Under the pieces are notes generated by a model. It made no database searches and was not told the DNA's origin. It saw only the letters and a list, made by a program, of their open reading frames with translations. From NCBI GenBank assembly GCA_031291275.1, contig JARLJJ010000199.1, positions 1 to 35,597 on the forward strand: a stretch of DNA of 35,597 nucleotides, read 5' to 3'. This document shows, one piece after another, positions 9,086 through 17,460 of the stretch (positions within the stretch are counted from its first letter, which is position 1; each line of letters starts with the position of its first letter). This DNA is from Formivibrio sp. GTDB taxonomy: Bacteria > Pseudomonadota > Gammaproteobacteria > Burkholderiales > Chitinibacteraceae. A program made the translations under genes and the position numbers.

Positions 9086-9355
9086 TCACATCACAGCTGA
9101 TGGAATAGCCTCGAAAGTACGTCGAATGTATTCCACCAAGGTTGTCAACATCCAAGGACCAGCTAGTGCAAACACTACTACAGCCGCTATCAATTTTGGA
9201 ACAAAAGCAAGCGTCGCTTCATTGATCTGGGTGACGGCCTGAAGTAGGCTGATCAACAAGCCAACAACTAAAATTACCCCTAAAACAGGGGCAGCGACCA
9301 TCAGCATCATGACCAAGGCATCCTGCCCCATCGTCAACACCATTTGCGCGTTCAT
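9086..9355 (-). CDS. fliQ: Flagellar export gate protein FliQ
   Basis: Small inner-membrane subunit of the flagellar type III export gate. The 89 residues form two long hydrophobic helices joined by a short loop containing ISLLQAVTQINEATLAFVPK, a highly typical FliQ segment. Length is exactly as expected. It lies between fliP (9 nt gap) and fliR, and the order fliP-fliQ-fliR is conserved in most flagellar operons. Confidence 0.96.
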   Translation of the reverse strand: MNAQMVLTMGQDALVMMLMVAAPVLGVILVVGLLISLLQAVTQINEATLAFVPKLIAAVVVFALAGPWMLTTLVEYIRRTFEAIPSAVM

Positions 9356-9364
9356 CGTCTGCCC

Positions 9365-10138
9365 TCAGGTTACAAAACTGGCGGCAAGAGAACCAATGAG
9401 TAGATTCCAACCGTCGGCTAAGACAAAGATCATCAGCTTAAAAGGCAGTGCCACCAGCACCGGGGACAGCATCATCATCCCCAGTGACATCAAGACACTG
9501 GCCACCACAATGTCAATCACCAGAAAAGGGATGAAGATCATGAACCCAATTTGGAACGCAGATTTCAATTCGCTGATCACAAAAGCCGGAATCAATACAC
9601 GCATGGGCGCTGTCGTGGCATCCGTTTTGACATCTAGCTTGCCCAACTTGACAAACAAGGCCAGATCTGCCTGACGCGTCTGCTTGCTCATGAACTCGCG
9701 CATCGGCGCTTCGGCCTTGGGCAAGGCCTGCTCAAAAGTCAACGTGTTATTGGTATAGGGCAAGTATGCATCGGCATATACCTTGTCCAGCGTCGGCCCC
9801 ATGACAAACAACGTCAGGAACAAAGACAAGCCCACCACCACCTGGTTGGGCGGCGCTGACTGTGTTCCCAACGCCTGGCGCAGCAATGACAGCACAATCA
9901 CAATCCGGGTGAAACCTGTCATCATCAACAGAATGGCTGGCAAAAAAGACAGCGCGGTGAAAAAGAGCAGCGTTTGGATGGGTACTGAAAAACTCGTTCC
10001 ATTCCCTCCTGTGCCGACCAGCAAAGGCAGCTGGGCGTTGCTCTGAGCCAAACTCACGGCATGCACAGAAAGCACAGAAAAAGCGACCAAGCCCTTTATC
10101 AGAAACAATTTTCTGCTATTAATTTTGCCAACAGTCAT
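9365..10138 (-). CDS. fliP: Flagellar export gate protein FliP
   Basis: Forms the pentameric core of the flagellar export gate with FliQ and FliR. I chose the ATG at 10138 (257 residues). The frame remains open further upstream, but that part only shadows fliO. The N-terminus is a cleavable signal peptide (positive residues, hydrophobic stretch, then SLAQSNA), as is usual for FliP. Four membrane segments follow. Family signatures include LPAILLMMTGFTRIVIVLSL, LRQALGTQ.PPNQV and FMIFIPFLVIDIVVASVLMS. An AGGC run lies about 7 nt before the start. It follows fliO after 8 nt. Confidence 0.96.
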   Translation of the reverse strand: MTVGKINSRKLFLIKGLVAFSVLSVHAVSLAQSNAQLPLLVGTGGNGTSFSVPIQTLLFFTALSFLPAILLMMTGFTRIVIVLSLLRQALGTQSAPPNQVVVGLSLFLTLFVMGPTLDKVYADAYLPYTNNTLTFEQALPKAEAPMREFMSKQTRQADLALFVKLGKLDVKTDATTAPMRVLIPAFVISELKSAFQIGFMIFIPFLVIDIVVASVLMSLGMMMLSPVLVALPFKLMIFVLADGWNLLIGSLAASFVT

Positions 10139-10146
10139 GATTACGC

Positions 10147-10464
10147 CTAGTCGTGTGAAGTCACTAGCGGATGGCCTTGAACACGGGTTGTTTCCAGAGG
10201 CATTGGCACGGCTGCAGTGGTATGCAGGCAGGTGATGCTCTGTGCCGTGACGCCCAAGGTCAGCCAGACGCGCGCATCCTCGGGGCCCACCTCTACGGTC
10301 ACCACCCGCTGGTGCGGGCCTACGGCCAGAGCCGAGACTATTTTGGAACTGGTCGCCGCTCCGGTCACACCCACGCCGAAGCGCCGCTGCAACCACTTCA
10401 GGCCAAAAGGAATCATTGCCAACACAGCCAGTGCGACAACAAGCGGAAACCAAGCTGACACCAT
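10147..10464 (-). CDS. fliO: Flagellar assembly protein FliO
   Basis: Small bitopic membrane protein that helps assemble the FliP ring of the export gate. The 105 residues start with a single membrane segment (about residues 4-22), followed by a basic stretch (KWLQRRFG) and a small cytoplasmic domain containing SALAVGPHQRVVTVEVGPE, characteristic of FliO. Sequence conservation in this family is low; its place between fliN and fliP confirms the call. The AAAGGA ribosome site overlaps the fliN stop codon, suggesting coupled translation. Confidence 0.9.
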   Translation of the reverse strand: MVSAWFPLVVALAVLAMIPFGLKWLQRRFGVGVTGAATSSKIVSALAVGPHQRVVTVEVGPEDARVWLTLGVTAQSITCLHTTAAVPMPLETTRVQGHPLVTSHD

Positions 10465-10471
10465 GTTGCTT

Positions 10472-10906
10472 TTATCCTTTGCTCACCCGACGCAAGCGCT
10501 CTGAAGGCGTCACCACATCCGTCAGGCGGATGCCGAACTTGTCGTTCACCACCACCACCTCACCCTGAGCGATCAGGTAGCCATTGACCAACACGTCCAT
10601 CGGTTCCCCGGCCAAGGCATCCAACTCCACCACCGACCCTTGACCCAGCTGCAAGATATGCTTGATGGGCACTTTGGTACGACCCAACTCCACCGACAGC
10701 AATACCGGAATGTCCAGCACGCGGTTGATGTCGTTGATGGGGACATCACTTTGCCCCGAAGATGATGAGTGGGGGCGCGCATGATCATCTGACAGCACGC
10801 CACCGGGCTCAGGCGCCACGGCAGACTCAGCAGATTTCTGCTCCATTAAGGCCTCAGCCCAGTCTGCCAGGCCATCGTCTTCCGCGGGTTTTTCGTCAGT
10901 TGCCAT
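10472..10906 (-). CDS. fliN: Flagellar motor switch protein FliN
   Basis: C-ring subunit that with FliM sets the direction of flagellar rotation and helps dock export substrates. I start it at the ATG at 10906 (144 residues), inside the end of fliM, with an 11-nt overlap and AGG 8 nt upstream; the frame is open a little further. The first 60 residues are acidic and low in complexity (the EKPAEDDGLADWAEAL region). The SpoA domain follows, with VLDIPVLLSVELGRTKVPI, VVELDALAGEP and DVLVNG..IAQGEVVVVND..GIRLTDVV. The overlap implies coupled synthesis with FliM. Confidence 0.95.
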   Translation of the reverse strand: MATDEKPAEDDGLADWAEALMEQKSAESAVAPEPGGVLSDDHARPHSSSSGQSDVPINDINRVLDIPVLLSVELGRTKVPIKHILQLGQGSVVELDALAGEPMDVLVNGYLIAQGEVVVVNDKFGIRLTDVVTPSERLRRVSKG

Positions 10907-11900
10907 GTCGTTCACCTTTCCAGTTGAGGTCATTGTTCCTCAAACTCTTTTCAATTTTGAGAGCGTATTTGGCATTGTGCGTGCCGTACTGACATTCAAA
11001 CAGAGGCACACCATCCACCTTTGCCTGAATGCGTGGCTGGCGGTCCAGCTCAATAAAATCACCAGGCTTCATGGCCAGCAATTGCTCTACCGTCGCATCC
11101 GCATGCGCCAGCTCGGCCACCAGTACCACCTCTGCGGCCTGAATTTCTTGTGTCAACACATTCACCCAGCGCTTATCGACTTCAATGGAGTCACCCTGCG
11201 TGGACGAGTACAACACATCGCGAATCGGCTCCAGCGTGGCATAGGGCATGCAGAAATGAATCGCACCTGTGATTTCACCAATTTCAAGCTGAAACGAGGT
11301 GGACACCACAATTTCACTCGGCGTAGCAATGTTGGCAAACTGAGGCTGCATTTCAGAGCGCTGGTAATCCAGTTCCAGCGGGTAAATACCCACCCAGGCC
11401 TTTTTGTATTCGTCGGTAATCACATCCACCAAACGATTGATCACGCGCTGCTCGGTGGCAGAGAAGTCACGCCCCTCAATGCGCGTCTGGAACTTGCCAA
11501 TACCACCATACAGTGACTCAATCACGCCAAAAACAAGGGCAGGCTCGCACACTACCATGCCGCTACCGCGCAGTGGCCGAATCGCCACGATGTTGAAATT
11601 GGTTGGTACAGCCAACTCACGCAAAAAAGCGCTATACCGCTGCACTGTCACCGGGCCCACCGATATTTCCGGACTACGGCGGATAAAGTTGAACAGCCCT
11701 ACGCGCAAATTTCGTGCGAAGCGCTCGTTGACGATCTCCATGGTGGGCATACGCCCACGCACAATACGCTCTTGGCTGGAGATGTTGTATGGTCGAACCT
11801 CGCCGCTTTCGGCAACCTCCTCAGTGAGCTTCTGGCTCTCCCCGGTGACCCCCTCCAGCAGGGCATCAACCTCTTCTTGCGACAGGAACGATTCACTCAT
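10896..11900 (-). CDS. fliM: Flagellar motor switch protein FliM
   Basis: C-ring protein that binds CheY-P and switches rotation. The N-terminal CheY-binding peptide is present (SESFLSQEEVDALLEG). The CheC-like middle domain follows, and then a C-terminal SpoA domain that contacts FliN (LLAMKPGDFIELD, VDGVPLFECQYGTHNAKYALKI). The 334 residues match the usual length. It lies 21 nt downstream of fliL and overlaps fliN by 11 nt. CheY from the che operon in this window is the expected partner. Confidence 0.97.
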   Translation of the reverse strand: MSESFLSQEEVDALLEGVTGESQKLTEEVAESGEVRPYNISSQERIVRGRMPTMEIVNERFARNLRVGLFNFIRRSPEISVGPVTVQRYSAFLRELAVPTNFNIVAIRPLRGSGMVVCEPALVFGVIESLYGGIGKFQTRIEGRDFSATEQRVINRLVDVITDEYKKAWVGIYPLELDYQRSEMQPQFANIATPSEIVVSTSFQLEIGEITGAIHFCMPYATLEPIRDVLYSSTQGDSIEVDKRWVNVLTQEIQAAEVVLVAELAHADATVEQLLAMKPGDFIELDRQPRIQAKVDGVPLFECQYGTHNAKYALKIEKSLRNNDLNWKGERHGN

Positions 11901-11921
11901 GGCAAAGCACCCGGCAAATCA

Positions 11922-12518
11922 TCATTGAACAATCAGACTGGAAAAAAGCACGCCCACTACAGGGTACTCCACGGCAGCTTTTTTGCGTACTTTTTTGCCT
12001 GCCACAGGCGCTGGATCTTCTGCACCACCACCAAAAGGCTTGGAGCATTCCACCAAGATGTCTTCGATAAGCTTCTGCTTGCCCTCGGCAGACAACAACT
12101 CCTCCGCCGTGCGTTGAGACAACAGCATCAGCACACCACTGCGAATTGTCGGCATATAGGCCTTGACCGATTCCGTGGCTTTCTCATCCCTCACTTGCAG
12201 CGTGATGCCAACCTGAGCCACTCGCTCCCCACCAGCATCGGCCAAGTTGACCACCATATTGTCCATGGGCAGGTACACAGGCAAAACACTCTCTTTGCCA
12301 TGCTCAGCAGCAGTAGGTTGAGCAGGTGCATCGCCACCATCTTCCGCGAGCGCTGCTGCGGCTGCAGCACGCTGCTTACTTATGAAAAGAAACGCCCCCC
12401 CTCCGCCCAGTACAAGGAGAAGCACCACGCTCACGATGATGATTAACATCTTTTTGCTTTTGACCTTGGCGGGCGGTTTGGCGGCATCTGCCTCGGCTGC
12501 TTCAGGTTTGGTAGCCAC
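11922..12518 (-). CDS. fliL: Flagellar basal body-associated protein FliL
   Basis: Single-pass membrane protein that surrounds the stator units and supports motor output. The 198 residues comprise a short cytoplasmic lysine-rich end (KPPAKVKSKK), one membrane helix at about 24-46, an alanine-rich linker and the periplasmic FliL domain (PMDNMVVNLADAGGERVAQVGITLQV...). A lysine/proline insertion near residues 165-182 (DPAPVAGKKVRKKAAVEYP) makes the C-terminal part longer than in many FliL proteins. The start is GTG with AAGGA 6 nt upstream. A 110-nt gap separates it from fliK, so an internal promoter is possible. Confidence 0.93.
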   Translation of the reverse strand: MATKPEAAEADAAKPPAKVKSKKMLIIIVSVVLLLVLGGGGAFLFISKQRAAAAAALAEDGGDAPAQPTAAEHGKESVLPVYLPMDNMVVNLADAGGERVAQVGITLQVRDEKATESVKAYMPTIRSGVLMLLSQRTAEELLSAEGKQKLIEDILVECSKPFGGGAEDPAPVAGKKVRKKAAVEYPVVGVLFSSLIVQ

Positions 12519-12628
12519 GATGGTTCCTTTGGTGCGTTAAACACGGCCATTATTTGGCACTACAGGCGCGTTGATAGGCCGATAAACACCCCAACGACCT
12601 CGCATCTGTCCCATTAGCGAGTCTAACT
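12519..12628 (-). other. fliK-fliL intergenic gap
   Basis: This 110-nt gap is the largest break within the otherwise tightly packed fliF-fliR operon. It could hold a secondary promoter for fliL-R, because in enteric bacteria fliL begins its own operon. I could not identify promoter boxes with confidence. A GCCGATAA octamer on the plus strand (about 12579) points against the operon and is probably chance. Confidence 0.3.
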
Positions 12629-13840
12629 TCAGACGTACAAATCCAAAGCCCGCCCTACAGACGAGTTAGCAACGCGCGCGGTAACGGTCACTGCTGGCTG
12701 CTCCAGCGAGACCCGTGTGGTCTGGCGTGGTGACTGCTTGGCTTGGCCGCCATCGCCCGGTGTCTGGCCCCGGCCTGACATACCGATCGACATACCCGTC
12801 AACTGCAAACCTTCACCGGAGAGCATTTCCCTGAGTTGCGCAGAAGCGCTCTCCAGCGCCTGTCGCACCTCAGGTTGATTGGTGAGGAAGTCCACCTGCG
12901 TCTGATTCCCATCGACAGAAATCCGCACCTCCACAGGCTCTTTGCCCAGACCATCGAGCGTCAGCTCAGCATTTTGCACCCCGTGCGTGGCCCAGTAGCT
13001 CACAGTTTCCGCCACCTGCGTATCCGGCACCACTGCGGTAGTTGAAGCCACTTCATAGGTCGGACTGATGCCTAATTTGTCAGCCTGCGCCATGCCCGAC
13101 AAGCCATCCATTCCCATGCCAGACGTTGCGCTGTGGAGCTTGCTAGGCGCGCGCTCTGACGGGTTTGGCGCGCTATTGACGCTCGCCATGGCCTCAGCCA
13201 AGCGACTCACATCTGGCGTTACAACAGGTACCTGGGCAAGCTGATGGGTACGAACTTCACGCCATTCAGCCTGCACTTGGCTAGCACCAGATGAAGCATT
13301 GGCTGACCTGTTATTCAATAGAGTGGTTACCTCCGATACCGCGTCATGGCCCTTCACTGAGGCATCGGCTCCGGGCTGTGTGGAAAAAGTCACATCCGCT
13401 TTGTCGGACGGCCGCCGCTTGTCTGTGGCTTGAACAATAGGAGCTTTGGAAGACGTCTTCTCGGATGCCTGCGCAACGACTGACGGAGACAGAGCAACAG
13501 ACGGCTGCGTCGTAGCCGACGCGTCCCCCGACGTCGGCAACGCAGACAAAGTTATAAAATTCATAGCTATCTGTCCTTGACTATCAAGGGCTAGAGGTAT
13601 ATTTTTATCATCATCTTTGGGAATATTGGCTTGCGGAAGAAGGACATCTGAGCCGAATGTCCCGGCATCTGAAGCCTCGCCCGCTGGGTCTGATGCCGAC
13701 AACAGACTCATCAGACCAGCAAACCCCCCGTCAGCGGTTGTACCGGCAGCGCTGGTCGAACCAGATTTTGCCGTGACGTGATGTGTGCCCGAAGCCGTCG
13801 ACTTGGTTCCTTGCGCAGTGCGGGTGGATTCGATGGTCAT
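12629..13840 (-). CDS. fliK: Flagellar hook-length control protein FliK
   Basis: Exported molecular ruler that stops hook growth and switches the export specificity. The 403 residues have a long, low-complexity Ser/Thr/Ala-rich N-terminal part and a C-terminal hook-length-control domain at about 280-360 (NAELTLDGLGKEPVEVRISVDG, then LREMLSGEGLQLTGMSI). The start overlaps the fliJ stop (ATGA). Residues of about 78-98 are encoded by an unusually AT-rich segment that resembles a dispersed repeat (see the repeat at 13553-13607). Conservation of FliK is low outside the C-terminal domain; operon place and domain support the call. Confidence 0.93.
   Translation of the reverse strand: MTIESTRTAQGTKSTASGTHHVTAKSGSTSAAGTTADGGFAGLMSLLSASDPAGEASDAGTFGSDVLLPQANIPKDDDKNIPLALDSQGQIAMNFITLSALPTSGDASATTQPSVALSPSVVAQASEKTSSKAPIVQATDKRRPSDKADVTFSTQPGADASVKGHDAVSEVTTLLNNRSANASSGASQVQAEWREVRTHQLAQVPVVTPDVSRLAEAMASVNSAPNPSERAPSKLHSATSGMGMDGLSGMAQADKLGISPTYEVASTTAVVPDTQVAETVSYWATHGVQNAELTLDGLGKEPVEVRISVDGNQTQVDFLTNQPEVRQALESASAQLREMLSGEGLQLTGMSIGMSGRGQTPGDGGQAKQSPRQTTRVSLEQPAVTVTARVANSSVGRALDLYV
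13553..13607 (+). repeat. AT-rich dispersed-repeat-like segment within fliK
   Basis: A roughly 55-bp AT-rich block inside GC-rich fliK. In plus orientation it reads AAAATTCATAGCTATC, then ACTATCAAGGGCTAGAGG, then TATATTTTTAT. It aligns by eye to the reverse complement of 25021-25086 (shared blocks ATAGC, ACTATC, AAGGGCT, AGGTA and ATTT). It also resembles a short repeat I recall from Comamonadaceae genomes; that resemblance is from memory only. The fliK frame stays open through it. Confidence 0.55.
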
Positions 13841-14301
13841 GATTGATTCTCCGCTTGAAGGCGCTGCTGGCGCTGTGTCTGCTGGCTGGCGAACTCATCC
13901 ATCATTTTTTGCTCCTGGCGCTGGCGCGTTTTGGTAATGGCCGCTTGCCGGGTAGCAAGTACCTGCTTGAAACTTGCCAAGCGGAATTCAGCCTCCATGA
14001 GCAGCTCCCGGGCAGCTTCCACCCGCTGACGGTTGCTAGCCAACACCCCGTCCTGAAGCGTAATCGCCTGGTTCAGGCGCGCCATGAACTGGTAGTGATG
14101 ATGCAACATTTCGGGCGAAGTGCTGACCTGCGCACCCTGCATCCAGCGCGCCTCGGTCTCCTGCGCGTACTGTTGCAACTGATCCATCTGGTCCTTCGCA
14201 AAGACTTCTGAGCGCATGTTTCTTTGCAGCTGCGCCAAAGCCTCATCACGCCTGGAGGTGGCTAAGTCAATGGCGAGCAATAAGCTTCTTTGTCCGGCCA
14301 T
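13837..14301 (-). CDS. fliJ: Flagellar export chaperone/stalk protein FliJ
   Basis: Coiled-coil central stalk of the FliI ATPase ring that couples it to the export gate. The 154 residues are almost wholly helical and rich in Gln, Arg, Ala and Leu, with heptad-like patterns throughout and a glutamine-rich end (ASQQTQRQQRLQAENQS). Length fits FliJ. It starts 5 nt after fliI and overlaps fliK by 4 nt, so all three are probably co-translated. Confidence 0.92.
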   Translation of the reverse strand: MAGQRSLLLAIDLATSRRDEALAQLQRNMRSEVFAKDQMDQLQQYAQETEARWMQGAQVSTSPEMLHHHYQFMARLNQAITLQDGVLASNRQRVEAARELLMEAEFRLASFKQVLATRQAAITKTRQRQEQKMMDEFASQQTQRQQRLQAENQS

Positions 14302-14306
14302 GGTGG

Positions 14307-15731
14307 CTACCTGCGGTTCACCGGTGCCATGGCATCACGCATTCCGTTCACGCTGGCATTCATGGCGGCGACTTCAAACATGTCCTGCTGCAGAAACTGC
14401 ACCATGGGTTCGTGCAAGGCAATGGCCTGATCCAGTGCGGGGTCTGATCCACTCGCGTAAGCACCAATTTGCACCAGATCTCGGGCTTTCTCGTAGCGAG
14501 AGTAGATCGCCTTGAAGTTGCGCGCCAGTTCGAAATGTTCACGCGACACGACGTTGTGCATCACCCGCGAGGCGGACTGTTCAATGTCAATGGCCGGGAA
14601 ATGTCCCGCCTCGGCCAATGAACGTGAAAGCACGATGTGACCGTCCAGAATGGCCCGCGCAGCGTCGGCAATCGGGTCCTGCTGATCGTCCCCCTCGGAC
14701 AAAACGGTATAAAAAGCAGTGATGGAGCCAATGCCATGCAAGCCATTGCCACTGCGTTCCACCAGTTGCGGCATCTTGGCAAAACACGACGGTGGGTAGC
14801 CCTTGGTGGCGGGTGGCTCGCCAATGGCCAGCGCAATTTCACGCTGTGCCATGGCGTAGCGGGTGAGAGAGTCCATCAATAGCAACACATGCTTGCCCTT
14901 GTCGCGAAAACTCTCTGCCACGGCAGTCGCGTAGGCGGCACCCTGCATGCGCAACAGCGGCGGCGCATCTGCTGGGGCGGCCACGACCACCGAGCGGGCA
15001 CGCCCCTCTTCACCTAAAATATCCTCTATGAATTCTTTCACCTCTCGGCCACGCTCACCAATCAGGCCCACCACGATCACATCGGCCTGGGTGTAGCGTG
15101 CCATCATGCCCATCAGCACACTTTTACCCACGCCTGATCCAGCAAACAAACCCAGCCGCTGGCCACGCCCCACCGTCAACAAGGCGTTGATGGCGCGAAT
15201 GCCGGTGTCGAGCGTCTCGCGCACCGGTGCGCGGTCCATGGCATTGATGGGCTTGCGGTCCAGCGGAATCGACGCCACATTCAGCAGCGGACCTTTGTAA
15301 TCCATGGGCGCGCCGTGGGCATCCACCACCCGCCCGAGCAGTCCATCACCCAGCGGCAAGCGCAACACACCCAGGGTGCTGACGCGATCCGTCTGACGGC
15401 GCTCGCCCAACCGGGGCACCACCACATAGGCAGGCGCGGGCTCCACGCTGGCGCCGCTGGACAGACCATGCACATCGCCTGCAGGCATCAAAAAAGCGCG
15501 GTCACCAGAAAAACCCACCACTTCGGTCAGTACCGGGGCCTGCCCTTTCATGCGAATCCAGCACTGCGATCCCACTGGCACACGAATGCCAACGGCTTCC
15601 AGTACCAAGCCCGCCAGGCGGGTCAGTGTGCCGCGCATCTCCAGCGTCGTGCCGTTTTGAACCCTCTTCTGGGCGTCAGCCAGAAAGTTGCTCCACTTCA
15701 CGGTGCTCAGGGTGGCGTCAAGCTGGCTCAC
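14307..15731 (-). CDS. fliI: Flagellum-specific export ATPase FliI
   Basis: F1-like ATPase that energises flagellar protein export. The 474 residues carry the Walker A motif GSGVGKS at 198-204 and a Walker B strand ([12 protein letters not shown]) with D287. The catalytic glutamate lies in IGERGREV, and the segment [14 protein letters not shown] is diagnostic for the FliI/SctN group. Residues 1-100 form the N-terminal beta domain. The length is slightly above the 440-460 usual for the family, owing to a longer N-terminus. It overlaps fliH by 14 nt; FliH is its inhibitor and partner. Confidence 0.97.
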   Translation of the reverse strand: MSQLDATLSTVKWSNFLADAQKRVQNGTTLEMRGTLTRLAGLVLEAVGIRVPVGSQCWIRMKGQAPVLTEVVGFSGDRAFLMPAGDVHGLSSGASVEPAPAYVVVPRLGERRQTDRVSTLGVLRLPLGDGLLGRVVDAHGAPMDYKGPLLNVASIPLDRKPINAMDRAPVRETLDTGIRAINALLTVGRGQRLGLFAGSGVGKSVLMGMMARYTQADVIVVGLIGERGREVKEFIEDILGEEGRARSVVVAAPADAPPLLRMQGAAYATAVAESFRDKGKHVLLLMDSLTRYAMAQREIALAIGEPPATKGYPPSCFAKMPQLVERSGNGLHGIGSITAFYTVLSEGDDQQDPIADAARAILDGHIVLSRSLAEAGHFPAIDIEQSASRVMHNVVSREHFELARNFKAIYSRYEKARDLVQIGAYASGSDPALDQAIALHEPMVQFLQQDMFEVAAMNASVNGMRDAMAPVNRR

Positions 15732-16413
15732 CGGGAACCTCCCAGTTGCTGGTCAGCCCCAGCGTCGCCACGGCGCGCTGCCAACGCTTTTGCACAGTAC
15801 CGTCAACGACCGTGCCTGCTGATTCCAGCAGGCAGCCGCCTTGCAACACGTCCGGGTCAGCACGTAGGCTCACATTGAGAGCGGCAAAGTCTGCCTGAAT
15901 TTGTTCACCCAGAGCAGCAATATCCAGCGGGTTCATTTTGACCACGGCTGTCTTGAACTCGCTCCCCAGCAGACCAATGGCCTCCGTCAGCACCGGCATC
16001 ACCACCTCGGTATTGATCGTCAGTTCATGGCGCAGCATCTGGCGCGCCAATTCGCATGACAGCGCCAATACACCCTGTGCCATGGCTTGCTCCGCCGCTA
16101 GCAATTCTCTCTGGGCAGACTCAAAAAGCTCAGCCAGCTTGTCAGCGGCCTCTTGCGCCTGGTTGCTGATAAACGCCTGCATCTGCATTTGCAGCTCTGA
16201 CTGCGCTTGCTGCTTGCCGTGCTCCATACCGGCTGTAAATCCGTCCTTATAGGCCTGCTGCCGGTCCGACTCCAGCTGGACTTCCTCTTCTTGCATCTCG
16301 CGGGCCTTGACCTGCGCTGCCAGCAACTGGGCCGCCGTATCAATGGCGCCAAATTGCCACTGCTCAACGGCGTCAATTTCCTCACCGGGGATGAAACGTG
16401 AGTAATTTCGCAT
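15718..16413 (-). CDS. fliH: Flagellar assembly protein FliH
   Basis: Regulator and tether of FliI that anchors the ATPase to the C ring. The 231 residues begin with [18 protein letters not shown], typical of beta-proteobacterial FliH. A long glutamine- and glutamate-rich helical region (about 35-110) follows, including [17 protein letters not shown] with the Gly-spaced helix pattern of the family. The C-terminal FliH/SctL domain begins around residue 115. The gene starts 2 nt after the fliG stop and overlaps fliI by 14 nt. Confidence 0.94.
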   Translation of the reverse strand: MRNYSRFIPGEEIDAVEQWQFGAIDTAAQLLAAQVKAREMQEEEVQLESDRQQAYKDGFTAGMEHGKQQAQSELQMQMQAFISNQAQEAADKLAELFESAQRELLAAEQAMAQGVLALSCELARQMLRHELTINTEVVMPVLTEAIGLLGSEFKTAVVKMNPLDIAALGEQIQADFAALNVSLRADPDVLQGGCLLESAGTVVDGTVQKRWQRAVATLGLTSNWEVPGEPA

Positions 16414-16415
16414 GC

Positions 16416-17414
16416 CTACACCATCGCATCATCTGCACCGCCACCAATGACGATGGTGCCTTCGTCGGCCAGACGCCGCACGGTCTTGAGAATTTCTTTC
16501 TGCTGCGCTTCCACCTCGGACAAGCGCATCGGTCCGCGCGACTCCAGGTCTTCGCGCAACGACTCGGCCGCACGCGTGGACATATTGGACAAGAATTTTT
16601 CCTTGAGTTCGGGCTGTGCGCCCTTCAGGGCCACGATCAACACATCGCTTGAAATCTCTTTCAACACCGTCTGAATGGACTTGTCGTCAAGCTTGATCAC
16701 ATCGTCAAAGACAAACATCTTGTCCATGATCTTCTGCGCCAGATCAGGATCATGGTTGCGGATGGACTCGATCACCGTGCCTTCTATGGCTGTACCCATC
16801 AGGTTAATCATCTCGGCAGCGGTTTTGACGCCACCCAGTGACGATTTGCGCATCTTATCGCCGCCAGCCAGCACTTTAAACAAGACCTCGTTCAAATCCT
16901 TTAGGGCCGATGGTTGGATACCTTCCATGGTTGCTACGCGCAGCATCACCTCGTTGCGCTGGCGTTCATTAAAAAACTTCAAAATGTCAGCCGCTTGGTC
17001 AAAATCCAGATGCACCAGAATGGCGGCTACGATCTGCGGATGCTCGTTGCGCAGCAACTCGGCTACGCTAGACGGCTCCATCCACTTCAGGCTCTCAATA
17101 CCCGAAACGTCACCACCCTGCAAGATGCGGTCAATCAGCAGCGCTGCCTTGTCGTCGCCCAACGCCCGCTTGAGCACTGATCGCACATAGTCGCCCGAGT
17201 TGGACACCAGCAAACTCTGCGCGGCGGCAATACCTGTGAACTTGTCCACCACGTCGTTCACGCGTTCACGCGTGATGGCCTTGGTCTTGGCAATGGCCTC
17301 GCCAAGTTTCTGCACCTCTTTGGGCGACAAATGCTTGAACACCTCAGAAGCCTCGGCTTCACCCAGAGACATCATCAAGATGGCAGCATCTTCCAGACCA
17401 TCAGTTTGCGACAT
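16416..17414 (-). CDS. fliG: Flagellar motor switch protein FliG
   Basis: Switch-complex protein between the MS ring (FliF) and FliM that carries the torque-generating helix. The 332 residues are of exact family length. Signatures include AAILMMSLGEAEASEVFKHL at the N-terminus, the middle-domain EHPQ motif in LLRNEHPQIVAAIL, and the C-terminal charged helix region with MFVFDDVIKLDDKSIQ and AAESLREDLESRGPMRLSEVE. A purine run GGGGGAA lies about 9 nt before the ATG. It sits 46 nt after fliF, the conserved order. Confidence 0.97.
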   Translation of the reverse strand: MSQTDGLEDAAILMMSLGEAEASEVFKHLSPKEVQKLGEAIAKTKAITRERVNDVVDKFTGIAAAQSLLVSNSGDYVRSVLKRALGDDKAALLIDRILQGGDVSGIESLKWMEPSSVAELLRNEHPQIVAAILVHLDFDQAADILKFFNERQRNEVMLRVATMEGIQPSALKDLNEVLFKVLAGGDKMRKSSLGGVKTAAEMINLMGTAIEGTVIESIRNHDPDLAQKIMDKMFVFDDVIKLDDKSIQTVLKEISSDVLIVALKGAQPELKEKFLSNMSTRAAESLREDLESRGPMRLSEVEAQQKEILKTVRRLADEGTIVIGGGADDAMV

Positions 17415-17460
17415 GATTCAGATTCCCCCGTTCAATACCTGGTGCGTGCGCGCCACGCCT

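Noticed and set aside
10905..11516. Long plus-strand open frame of 203 codons opposite fliM
   Set aside because: It is antisense to a certain gene, has no family resemblance, and its codon pattern mirrors fliM.
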